Positions 11,391 to 20,150 of a stretch of DNA of 64,000 nt are shown here, piece by piece; position 1 is the first letter of the stretch; the number at the start of each line of letters is the position of its first letter. This DNA is from Sorex araneus (Eukaryota; Chordata; Mammalia; Eulipotyphla; Soricidae). The position numbers were made by a program, and so were the translations under genes. The notes below the pieces were generated by a model. The model ran no database searches, had not been told where the DNA came from, and saw only the letters and a program-made list of their open reading frames with translations. The stretch spans positions 363,620,017 through 363,684,016 of the forward strand of contig NC_073303.1 of NCBI RefSeq assembly GCF_027595985.1, written 5' to 3'.

Positions 11391-12420
11391 TGGAATAGTT
11401 TGGGAATGTATAAAGGAAGCTAATGCTGCATGTCTATTTCACAAATACTGACAGACCTGTTTATAAAATTATCATATTTTTGACATGTTGATGCAGATGA
11501 ATGCATTCACAGACAGAGTGGGGTTGCGGTAAAGGATATCCCTTTTATTGGCCTCCATTTTTATGCAAAAGGTCTTCAGCTGGATTAATTTGCTCTTTTC
11601 CTAATTCCTTACTCCTTTGGCATATTTGAATAGACTTTTTATGACTCTAGTGAGCATGCTTAGCTCACTGCCATCTCGAACTTCCTTTTCTTTGAGGGAC
11701 ACCAGAGGATATTTGCACCCTAGTCTGCTGATTCATGTGTTCAGCATGGAGTAAGCCTTCCGTGTCTAGTTCTCTCAGTGACTAGGGCGTGTCTTTTTCA
11801 TTCAGGGGTGGAGTACTGAGTATGAATCTGGGACTCCAGTCTTAAATGTTACCGTCTTAGCATTTGCCTAACTCCTTGGCTGTTTTTCCATTGATTCTAA
11901 CTTCAGGAACTTATTTTGAAAAAAAAACAAGAAACTATCTATGAACTCCTGATCAGCTCCAATAGGAATAAGGCCATCAGTTGCAAAGATTACACCTTGG
12001 GGAGGTGATTAACATGGAGGCTGAGACATTGTAGAGCAAAGGGTCTGGCAAAACATATTTTATCACAAGACTGGGCTCTGTATTTCACATTTACCATGCC
12101 TTACAATTCCAACAGTGTTTTTCTTGAGCAGGATTTAATATAAATGATGGGAATTGAATACTACCAGTAGGTCCTAGAATGCAGCATTTCTGCCAATTCA
12201 ATGGGACCCAAACACTCATAGACTAGAGTGAAACACTCATAGACTAGCATAGTGAAAGCACTGTGGGCCTGAGAAGGGATTCCAGAGGAATCCAGACAAC
12301 ATGGCAGGGTCTTTGCTGACTGAGAAATTAGACCAGTAGAGAGAGCAATATGGTGCACTGGAGTCTGGCAGAACCTAGGAGATGAGCAAAAATGTATCCA
12401 AAGAGTCAAAAACTGCAGCT
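11391..12420. other. unique DNA, no gene seen
   Basis: No recognisable gene or repeat. A short local repetition of agactagagtgaaacactcat occurs near 12217-12250. Confidence 0.5.
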
Positions 12421-12423
12421 ATT

Positions 12424-12600
12424 GGGCTGAGGAGATAGCTCAAAGGGCTAGTGCTCAGACTACGCTGGCTGGAAGCTCGAGTACCATCCTTGGCAATGCT
12501 TTCCTGAGCACACCAGGGAGAAACCCCCACAACGTCTTGAGAAAAAAAGCCTGAAAAGGACTGCTGGGTCCAACCTCCAAAACAACTCAAAAAGCACTGC
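12424..12600 (+). mobile_element. C-type SINE, diverged
   Basis: gggctgaggagatagctcaaa resembles a tRNA-derived head with A box, and gctcgagtaccatccttggc a B box. The body (tttcctgagcacaccaggga) ends in aactcaaaaagc. It differs from A- and B-type copies, so I treat it as an older family. Confidence 0.5.
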
Positions 12601-12899
12601 AGCTGCTACCGCAAATGTTGCCTTAGTAATAATTGCAAGTAAGGTTTTGGCTGGGCCCATCTTTGACCACTGCCACCAACATCCCCTGGCGTTTGATGCC
12701 TATAGTAATACATAGATCTTGATATCCAAGTGTGAACACCTGACACCTCTATAATGTTATAAGACACCAATGTTTTCTGTATCAAAATAGTCATGGTATG
12801 TTTAGCAGTAAGGATACATTCTCAGAAGTGTGTCAGTTGTCAGTTTAGTTGTCATACAAACATGATAGTGCACCAACACGAATTTTAAGGGTATGTCTG

Positions 12900-14085
12900 T
12901 TACACACCTAGACTACACAGAGAGCACCAGAGTCTATGCAGCCAGTCTTCATCTAAATGCTGTTATATACATGATCATGTACAACTCCTTTACATTACAA
13001 AGTAGTATTTCATTGCTAAATATGACAGTTTGGTTAACTACTAACCATTTAATGGCTATTTGGGCTTTTCTAACTTAGGACTGTTCGAATTACAGCTGCT
13101 ATGAATATTTGTGGACAAGCCTTTGTATGAATATGTGGCATTATTTCTCTTGGGAAAATATCTGAATGGGCTTGTTTGGTTTATATACTATCATTTCCCC
13201 CCAAAATATTATGCCAATTTATATTTTCACCAAGAGTATAAAATATAGTTCTAATTCCTCCACATCCTTGCTAAAATTAGGCATGAGCAAATTTTTTTCA
13301 CAGTGTCTACTCAAATGAGTGTGTAGTAGTATTATATTGTGATTTTAAGTTGCATTTCCTTATTAATTAATGACATTGACCAAATTTTCAGATGATTACT
13401 TAGTATCACTTGTATCACTTATTATCCCATTGATTTTCAATTTGCTCGAGCGGGTGCAAGTAATGTCTCCATTTGTCCCTGTCGAGTGCTAGTGTATCCC
13501 AGTGGCATCTGCTCGCTCCAGGAACACGAAGAGCCTCAAACCACTCGTTCAGGGTTTTGATGAAGAAGTCTGACCATATCGTGGGTGGGCGGCCACGCGG
13601 TCTATTGACGTCCCATAGAATCTAGTCGGTATCAGCTCTAGTCTAGCAGTTGTCTCTGAATCGAATTGCATGTCCGGCCCATCTGATATTCCACTCCTTG
13701 GCAAATGAGACAGCGTCCCTGATTCTTGCTCATCGACGGAGGTCGGAACTTCGAATTTCTTCTCTAACTTGAGTGAAATGTGATATTCCAAGCATAGCTC
13801 TTTCGATTTCTCTTTGGGATACCCGAATAGCGTTCTTGTCCTGGTTTTGTAGGGCCCAGGTCTCTGAAGTGTATGTTAGTGCAGGAAGAATAGCAGAGTC
13901 GAAAAAATGTGTCCGAATTCGGAGGTTGGCTGATGAGGTATTTATCTGGTGGCGGTAGGGTGGGTTGATTACTTAGTATCAGTTGATATTCTTTTGTAAA
14001 ATATCTGTTTAAAATTTTGTACTTAAAAATTGATTCTTAATAGTTTCTTTCAGTTTTAAGAGTACACTATGTATAGAAATTTCTT
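12900..14085 (-). repeat. old L1M ORF2/3' relic, interrupted by RTE
   Basis: Minus-strand L1 ORF2 C-terminal region, recognised from aattacagctgctatgaat, ctttgtatgaatatgtggc, ctcttgggaaaatatctg, tcctccacatccttgctaa, gtgtgtagtagtattata and gcatttccttattaatta. The sequence is split at 13408 by an RTE insertion and resumes at 13982 (gatattcttttgtaaaatat). Frames are destroyed. Confidence 0.7.
13409..13966 (-). mobile_element. RTE LINE, 5'-truncated 3' end, with TSD
   Basis: 558 bp on the minus strand aligned by eye with the RTE copy at 17790-18876: gcactaacatacacttcag, agagacctgggccctac, gagctatgcttggaatatc, tcagatgggccggacatg, and the end gacagggacaaatggagac, acccgctcgagcaaattg. It ends gataataagtgataca, not in poly(A). 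A 15-bp TSD gattacttagtatca lies at 13394-13408 and 13967-13981. Only the C-terminal part of the ORF is represented, with indels and stops. Confidence 0.9.
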
Positions 14086-14348
14086 TGGAAAATACAGGTC
14101 TTAAGTTCAGTGATATACCACTTCACTCCAGTTGAATGAGTATAATCAGAAAGAGCCAGTGACATGCTGGCAGGGATGTGAAAAAGCTGGAACTCAGACA
14201 TCATTGATGGGAATGTAAAATGCTGTAGCTTCTTTGGAAAACAGTTTGGCAGACATGCACAGAGTTAAATAGAATTATCATATGACCTGGCAATTTCTTA
14301 CCCAGGTATATACATAAGATAAATGACAATATTCACACAAAAATTTGT

Positions 14349-14911
14349 TGTTTTTTTTTAAAAAAATTATTGAATCACCATGTGTAAAGTTACAAAGTTC
14401 TCAGGTTTATGTCTCAGTTATACAATATTCAAACACCCATCCCTTCACCAGTGCCCATATTCCACCACCAAAAACCCCAGTATACCCTCCACCCCTGCCC
14501 CCCACCCCCAACTGTATAACTGATAAATTTCACTTCATTTTCTCTTTACCTTGATTACATTCCATATTTCAACACAAAACTCACAATTGTTCTTGGAGTT
14601 TTCCCCCCAAGAAATACAGCCCTACTACCAAGGAAGCATTTGATAATTAGTTTTCCACTTAAAGATTGCATGTTTTCAGTTTTTAGAAAAGGTCGAGGCC
14701 GCGTGGTTTGGAGCTGTCCCAGTCCCGCATCCCGGAGCCGTGTTAGTTGCTACTCATTGTCGCCAGGGCTCCATCTGGAGAAGGTGTGCCGGCTATACCT
14801 CCTCTGTCTGGATCCCCGGTGTTGCTGGCCCGGTCTTGGGTCTGGAGCATTCTCTGGCTGCGTTGCTCATCAGAATGCCCGGCTTCTTCTCTGTTGCATG
14901 TCTGTTGTTGG
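14349..14911 (-). mobile_element. L1-tailed composite retroposon, CpG-rich head
   Basis: Same organisation and head as 6287-6893 (sense gggcattctgatgagcaacg, acaccttctccagatggag, ctaacacggctccgggatg). The L1-like tail module (gtggaatatgggcactggtg) and an A run follow. It carries 31 bp more at its sense 5' end than the 6.3 kb copy. A 15-bp TSD cacacaaaaatttgt at 14334-14348 and 15199-15213 encloses both this element and the adjacent polyadenylated segment. Confidence 0.82.
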
Positions 14912-14925
14912 TTTTTTTTTTTTTT

Positions 14926-15198
14926 AAGACAAAAGCATTCTCTTTATTTTTGTTGGATGGTAAGGGGGAAAAAAGTGCAATAGCATAAGAGTTATGCCAT
15001 ACAAAGTGACCTTAGAAAGGTTGAATATTGTATGACAGGTTCAACATACCAGACAAATGCAAATAGAATGAGTGGACACATAGTGCCATATCCGAAACAG
15101 TTCAGTCAGTACATAAACACTAAAGAGACTGAGGAGAGTTTTGTATGATAATAAGCAGTGTGTTGTGCAACGAACGTATAACAACTGTCATTATCTAT
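14926..15198 (-). pseudogene. polyadenylated cDNA segment of unknown origin
   Basis: On the minus strand about 270 bp end in AATAAA (plus tttatt at 14943-14948), then 17 bp, then a 14-nt A run (plus T at 14912-14925). That is the normal spacing of a cleavage and polyadenylation site. No frame or known 3' UTR is recognised. It shares the outer TSD of the L1-tailed composite. Either both entered as one chimeric cDNA, or the composite later entered the A tail of this retrocopy. Confidence 0.6.
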
Positions 15199-15330
15199 CA
15201 CACAAAAATTTGTACATGAATGTTCATACTAGCAAAAGTTACAGTGGTTTTTTATTAATGGTAAAAATAACCCAAATGCCTATCAATTCATGACTAGGTA
15301 AATTAAATGTAATATATCCTTTTTAAAAGA

Positions 15331-16018
15331 GTATATGTATTTTTAAAAATACTCTCAGTATATATTTTGATTATATAACATGCAGCAAATATTTTATATC
15401 AGTGCTTCTCAACCGTTTTCTAACTGCCCCCCTCAATTTCTTCCTGCCAACTCCCTTTCTCCCAATTTCTTCTTACCAGTTGCCCCTGAAACTTGTGCTA
15501 TGTCCTATTCATGTGATTTTTACCTCCAGCTCCCTTGGAATATCCCAAGAGCCACAGGGGATGATATGGGCCCCCGCAGAAGAAATACTGTTCTAGAGCA
15601 TATATGTGATTCAGAGTCCTTTCTCATGGTCTGTTAATTTTTTTTCCATTGTCTTAACAGTATCATTTGAACAGACAGTCTAATTTATACATTTGTTCTT
15701 CTTGTTTTCATTTATTTTTGTGTTTGGAGCATTTTTCTTCAATTTCTCTTAAAGCTAATACTATATGATTTGAGTTCTTCATTCCATCATGTTTTCTTTG
15801 AGTTTTGATTCCACACCTCGTAGTGTTCAGCGTCACTCCCTCTGGTGCTCCTGGAACCAGGCCGTGCCAGAAATCACAGCCATGCTGGCCCAGGCTCTTC
15901 AGTCCTTTGATCTAACCCACTGGATTATATTTTCCAACTCAGTGTCACAAAGATTTTCCTCTAAATGTTTTCTACTTTTTAATTTCAAGTTTGTAATATA
16001 TTTTGTGTTATTTTTTAA
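15331..16018. other. unique or strongly decayed repeat DNA
   Basis: No gene seen. 15640-15720 has weak likeness to antisense L1 ORF2. 15396-15605 (gtgcttctcaaccgttttct to agaaatactgttctagagc) has ends reminiscent of an old DNA transposon, but I cannot name it. Confidence 0.35.
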
Positions 16019-16019
16019 A

Positions 16020-16262
16020 TTTGTTTTTTATTTTATTTTATTTTAAAAAATTTTTATTAGTGAATCACCGTGAGGTACAGTTACAAACTTATGAACTTTT
16101 GTGTTTGCATTTCATTCATACAGTGATCATTTACCCATCCCTCCACCAGTGCCCATTCTCCTCCACCAATGTTCCCAGTATCCTTCCCACCACCCCCACC
16201 CCATCCCCCACCACCCCCTGCCTCTGCAGCAGGGCATTCTCTTTTGTTCTCTCTCCTGTATT
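16020..16262 (-). mobile_element. L1 3' UTR, 5'-truncated
   Basis: Reverse complement of the shrew L1 3' end: tttattagtgaatcaccgtg, catccctccaccagtgccc, tctccaccaatgttccc, then ctgcagcagggcattctc. It matches the 3' UTR of the L1 copies at 34.9 and 51.5 kb. Confidence 0.85.
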
Positions 16263-16267
16263 AATAT

Positions 16268-16437
16268 ATTTTTTTGCTTTTTGGGTCACATCCGGCGATG
16301 CACAGGGGTTACTCCTGGCTCTGCACTCAGGAATTACCCCTGGCAGTGCTCAGGGGACCATATGGGGTGCTGGGAATCGAACCTGGGTTGGCCGCGTGCA
16401 AGGCAAAACCCTACCCGCTGTGCTATTGCTCCAATCA
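16268..16437 (-). mobile_element. A-type SINE
   Basis: ttttgctttttgggtcacat, gcgatgcacaggggttactc, ggaccatatggggtgctgg, then the head complement up to ctattgctccaat. The flanks share ctctcctgt, so it probably inserted at the broken edge of the L1 3' UTR. Confidence 0.92.
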
Positions 16438-16625
16438 ATCCCTCTCCTGTGTTTATTTTTATGTTAGAGGGTATAAGTCAAAATTAATTATTATCCTTTT
16501 ACATATTGGTAGCCTACTATTCTAGCACCATTTTGGAAAAAAAAACTATTCCTTTTTACATTGAATACCCTTTCTGCCTTTGTTTGAAGTGAGTTTTCTT
16601 CATGTATGTAGTTTATTTATAGATC

Positions 16626-16810
16626 ATCTTTTTTTTTTTGTTTTGTTTTGTTTTGGGTCACACCGGCAATGCACAGGGGTTACTCCTGGCTCTGCACTCA
16701 GGAGTTACCCCTGGCGGTGCTCAGGGGACCATATGGGATGCTGGGAATCGAACCTGGGTCGGCCGCGTGCAAGGCAAACGCCCTACCCGCTGTGCTATTG
16801 CTCCAGCCCC
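16626..16810 (-). mobile_element. A-type SINE, full length, with TSD
   Basis: Intact reverse-complement copy with gaatcgaacctgggtcggcc and the end ctattgctccagcccc. A 13-bp TSD ttatttatagatc lies at 16613-16625 and 16811-16823. Close to consensus, so comparatively young. Confidence 0.95.
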
Positions 16811-16829
16811 TTATTTATAGATCTTCTTA

Positions 16830-17290
16830 TATTCTATTTGTCTTTCTTGTTACTAATACTGCAGTTTCTTGATAACACACTTTAGAAATCTTTTGTTGAG
16901 CTCTAAAAAAAAAATAAATAACTTCCCAAGATTTGCAAGTGACTGTACTAAATCTATAGCTCAATTTAGGGGGAATTGACATCTTGTAGTACTTTTGAAT
17001 CTTTTCTTTGTTTATTTTGGGATCATACTCTGAGGAACTTAGAGCTTACTCCTGGCTCTGTGCTCAGGGATCACTCCTGACAGTTCTCACGTTACTATAT
17101 GTGTTGCCAGGGATCAAACCAGATATGGCAGTGTGGGAGGAAAGTGCTGAAATTCCTGTACTACCTGTTCAGACTTCCTACTATTGGGCCCATGATCCAT
17201 AAGCATGCTATATCTTTACATTTATTTCCATAAGTATTTTTTTCAGCAATAATATTTGTTTTCAATTTATAACTTTTGAACATTTTATTT
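16830..17290 (-). repeat. old L1 ORF2 fragments, interrupted
   Basis: actaaatctatagctcaattt followed by ggggaattgacatcttgtag, and later tatctttacatttatttcc, are antisense L1 ORF2 landmarks. A diverged A-type SINE at 17010-17195 separates them. Confidence 0.55.
17010..17195 (-). mobile_element. A-type SINE, diverged
   Basis: ttattttgggatcatactct, gcttactcctggctctgtgc, cagggatcactcctgacag and gccagggatcaaaccagat follow the reverse-complement body order. The head is eroded. Confidence 0.75.
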
Positions 17291-17402
17291 ATTTATTTTT
17301 CAGTGCAAACTCAGCTGTACTTAGAAACCACTCCTGGTCAGACTGGTGCTAGGGGCAGGGAGACCATATGTAGATTGAACTTGAACTGGCCTCTGGCCCC
17401 TT
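17290..17402 (-). repeat. possible partial A-type SINE
   Basis: gaaaccactcctggtcagac, gggagaccatatgtagattg and aacttgaactggcctctgg follow the A-type reverse order, but short and diverged. Confidence 0.4.
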
Positions 17403-17413
17403 GAACATTTTTG

Positions 17414-17415
<2 letters not shown>

Positions 17416-17460
<45 letters not shown>
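17416..17460 (+). repeat. (AC)n microsatellite
   Basis: About 22 uninterrupted AC units directly abutting the B-type SINE that follows. Confidence 0.97.
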
Positions 17461-17461
<1 letters not shown>

Positions 17462-17690
17462 CACAGCGGGTAGGGCGTTTGCCTTGCACTCGGCCGACCC
17501 GAGTTCGATTCCTTTGCCCCTCTTGAACATCCTGGCTACCGAGGTATCCCGCCCACACAGCTGGGCCTGGCAAGCTCCCTGTGGCATATTCGATATGCCA
17601 AAAACAGTAGTAGCAAGTCTCACAATGGAGATGTTACTGGTGCCCACTCGAGCTAATCGATGAGCAGTAGGATTACAGTGATAAAGTGAT
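17461..17690 (+). mobile_element. B-type SINE, head truncated
   Basis: Begins tcacagcgggtagggcgtt, so about the first 17 bp of the head are missing at the junction with the AC tract. The B box gagttcgattcc, body (ggcctggcaagctccctgtg, attcgatatgccaaaaacag) and RTE-like end (ttactggtgcccactcgagc) are present, ending acagtgataaagtgat. Confidence 0.9.
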
Positions 17691-17789
17691 ATATATTTAT
17701 ATATGTACATATATATAGTATTTTAAAAATTCATGCTTATCAAAACACCATGATTTCCAAAGTTATTTATAATATAGTTATTTTCATTT

Positions 17790-18876
17790 CATTTCATCGA
17801 TGCCCTAGCCAAACAGGGCATTCAAACTCAGTACATCAAGATCCTCTGCGAGCTGTATCACTACGGATTCACCACCAGGATCTCACCATTCTACAAGGAA
17901 GTGATCATTGACATAAAGAGAGGGGTTCAGCAGGGTGATGCCATTTCACGGAAACTCTTCAGTGCCACCCTCAAGAACATCATACAATGACTGGAATGGG
18001 AAGGAATGGGAGTGAAGATAGATGGTTGGCAACTATACCACCTCCGCTTTGCTGATGACATTGTTCTCATAACACCAAACATTAGCCAAGCGGCACAAAT
18101 GCTGGCTGACTTCAACCGCGAGTGTGGAAAGGTCAGGCTGTAGCTGAATCTCAGCAAAATGATGTCTGTGAAAAACGGACTAGTCCCAGATGTTCCATTT
18201 GCTCTCAATGGAATGAACATCTCCGAATGCAGCAGCTATATATACCTGGGTCAAGAACTCAACATGAGGAATGACTTGGCGCCAGAACTGCGCGGGAGGA
18301 AGAGAGCAGCATGGAACACCTTCAAGAGGGTCAAAGAAGTGGTTAAGAGGACAAAGAACCTCTGACTCCGGGCACATCTTTTCAACTCCACTGTTTTTCC
18401 TGCACTAACATACGCCTCAGAGACCTGGGCCCTACGAAAACAGGATGAGAATGTTACTCCGGTATCCCAAAGAGGAATCGAACGAGCTATGCTTGGAGTA
18501 TCATGTTTCACTCAAGTGAGAGAAGGAATCCAGAGTTCCAACCTCCATCGACGGTCAAGAATCAGGGACACTGTCTTGTTTGCCAAGGCATCAAAAATCA
18601 GATGGGTCGGACACGTAATGCAATTTAGAGACAACCGCTGGACTAGAGCTGTTACTGAACGGGTTCCATGGGACGTCAAAAGACCACGTGGCTGCCCATC
18701 TATGAGATGGTCAGAATTCTTCGTCAAAACCCTGAATGAACGATTTGAGGCTCTTCCTGTTCCTGGAGTGAGCAGATATCACTGGGCTACACTAACACGT
18801 GACAGGGACAAATGGAGATGTTACTGGCATCCGCTCGAGCAAATTGAGGATCAAAGGGGTGATAAGTGATACAGTG
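17790..18876 (+). mobile_element. RTE-clade LINE, 5'-truncated, with TSD
   Basis: About 1.09 kb covering the distal reverse transcriptase and C-terminal region of an RTE-type non-LTR retrotransposon. It ends in gataagtgatacagtgat and has no poly(A). The direct repeat attttcattt at 17780-17789 and 18877-18886 is a plausible TSD. The last ~65 bp (caaatggagatgttactgg, atccgctcgagcaaattg) match the ends of all B-type SINEs here. RTE elements encode an endonuclease and reverse transcriptase that copy their RNA at the nicked target. This copy lacks the endonuclease and the first RT motifs. Confidence 0.92.
17799..18869 (+). pseudogene. RTE reverse transcriptase ORF remnant
   Basis: One continuous reading frame runs from 17799 to the natural stop at 18867-18869. 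It is broken only by three in-frame stops: TGA 17988-17990, TAG 18141-18143 and TGA 18363-18365. The RT catalytic motif appears as FADD (about 18048-18059, context LRFADDIVL). A GVQQGD-like motif precedes it near 17922-17940, as in RT motifs before the catalytic pair. The C-terminal region has ERAMLG and KIRWVGHVM, typical of the segment after the RT domain in RTE and CR1-like LINEs. No frameshift is visible over ~357 codons, so the copy is relatively young, but it is not functional. Confidence 0.88.
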
Positions 18877-18936
18877 ATTTTCATTTAAGTTATCTTGTGT
18901 CCTGCACTCAACTGAACTAACATATTAGGTTTAGTT

Positions 18937-18937
<1 letters not shown>

Positions 18938-19032
<95 letters not shown>
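18938..19032 (+). repeat. (GT)n(GA)n compound microsatellite
   Basis: About 21 GT units (to 18980) switch directly to about 26 GA units (from 18981). Confidence 0.97.
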
Positions 19033-19034
<2 letters not shown>

Positions 19035-19214
19035 ATAATATTTGCCATACAACTGATCATGTCTCTGGAGAAAGGCAATTTTACTTAGTCTTAAATTTGA
19101 AAGATTTCCGTTTCTTTTAGCTTCTTCAGTTTCTTCAGCTTCTTGCTTTAAGGCACTGACTTAAGTGCGATATTAAATATATATGATGAGGATAGACAGG
19201 TATGCCCTGTTCCT

Positions 19215-19372
19215 TGTTGCTTTATTATGTCTGTGTGACCATACCCAGCAGTGTTCAGGGTCCACTCCTAGCGATGCTCTGGGACTATATGTGGTGTGGC
19301 AATTTGACCAAGTTTGGGGCTGCAGCCACATATTTAGCAGGCGCCTTCTTGCCATCTCTCCAGTCCCCGTTC
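19215..19372 (-). mobile_element. A-type-like SINE, diverged
   Basis: gtgaccatacccagcagtgt, tccactcctagcgatgctc and the end cttgccatctctccagtcc match the reverse-complement order at low identity. Confidence 0.55.
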
Positions 19373-19446
19373 CAGATTTTAAAAGTGACGTATTCAGCTT
19401 CTCACCATTACGTACTTTGTTAGCCCTAGACTTCAATTTTTGTTTG

Positions 19447-19621
19447 TTTGTATTAGGGCCACACCCGGCAATGTTCCGAGGTTACTCCTGGCTCTGCATT
19501 CAGGAATTAATCCTGGTGGTGCTCTGGAGACCATATGGGATTCTGGGAGACTGGAGATCAAACCCGGCTCGACTGTGTCCAAGGCAAACACCCTATCCAC
19601 TGTAGGATCTCTCCAGCCCCA
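19447..19621 (-). mobile_element. A-type SINE
   Basis: tattagggccacacccggca, ggttactcctggctctgcat, gaccatatgggattctggg, gatcaaacccggctcgact, ending ctctccagcccc. Confidence 0.88.
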
Positions 19622-19703
19622 GTTCTAGACTTTTTTTACAAATATATTTTTATGAGATTGTGGAAATTCCCTCCTAGTCCTAGTTTTCTGAGAATAAATT
19701 CAA

Positions 19704-19737
19704 ATTGCTTCTCGGCCTTTTGGCTAAGATCAAGTGT
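19704..19737 (+). pseudogene. RNU2: 34-nt U2 snRNA retropseudogene with perfect TSD
   Basis: The insert equals U2 snRNA nucleotides 1-34 (ttctcggccttttggctaag core) with one substitution (C3 to T). It is flanked by perfect 14-bp direct repeats gagaataaattcaa at 19690-19703 and 19738-19751. It has no poly(A) tail and stops at U2 position 34. This is the signature of a 3'-truncated snRNA retropseudogene: known class, exceptionally short. It has no promoter and cannot make a functional U2. Confidence 0.92.
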
Positions 19738-19819
19738 GAGAATAAATTCAAGAGTGAATATTATTTGGAGGTTTGACCATCATCTGATTGAAATAAATAT
19801 TTGCAATACCACTTGAGAT

Positions 19820-20078
19820 CCTTAATTTTGGGGAGAGGCCCCTAAGAAGTTCTCAGGGGGCCTGGACCCCACAGGCAGTTCTCAGCCACCATGGCCTGTA
19901 GTTCAATGCAGGGCTCCTCAAACCCTCAGTTCTGGGAGTTATCTGCGTTCACCTAAATGATTCTCAGGGGCCCTCTGGGGCTGCCCTTTGAGATACTTGA
20001 AGGGGGGACTTGGGTGCTGGGGATGGAACCCACGTTGGGCATATGTGCCCTAATTTTTTACTATTTCCCAGTCCTCAA
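19820..20078 (-). repeat. C-type SINE, diverged
   Basis: The minus strand starts gaggactgggaaatagta and contains acgtgggttccatccccagc as a B-box-like motif. The body has several ctgagaa / gcccc phrases. It differs from A- and B-types. Confidence 0.45.
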
Positions 20079-20150
20079 ATTTAATTCTTTGGGATCTATA
20101 CCAAGAAGTGGTATTCTGGGACCATATTAAGGTCCTAATTTTAACTTTTT

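Larger units (their letters stand above)
14100..15330 (+). repeat. old L1M ORF2 relic, split by an insertion
   Basis: The plus strand shows the L1 ORF2 C-terminal landmarks gctggcagggatgtgaaaaa, tttggaaaacagtttggcag, atatgacctggcaatttctt and acccaggtatatacataag. It resumes after the insert with aaatttgtacatgaatgttc and aataacccaaatgcctatc. The interruption at 14349-15198 is younger. Confidence 0.75.

Noticed and set aside
16101-16820. Recurrent open frames with similar peptides (GDHMGCWESNLG, GTIWDAGNRT, SWLCTQELLLAVL) at many places
   Set aside because: They are translations of A-type SINE bodies in different frames and strands, not a protein family.
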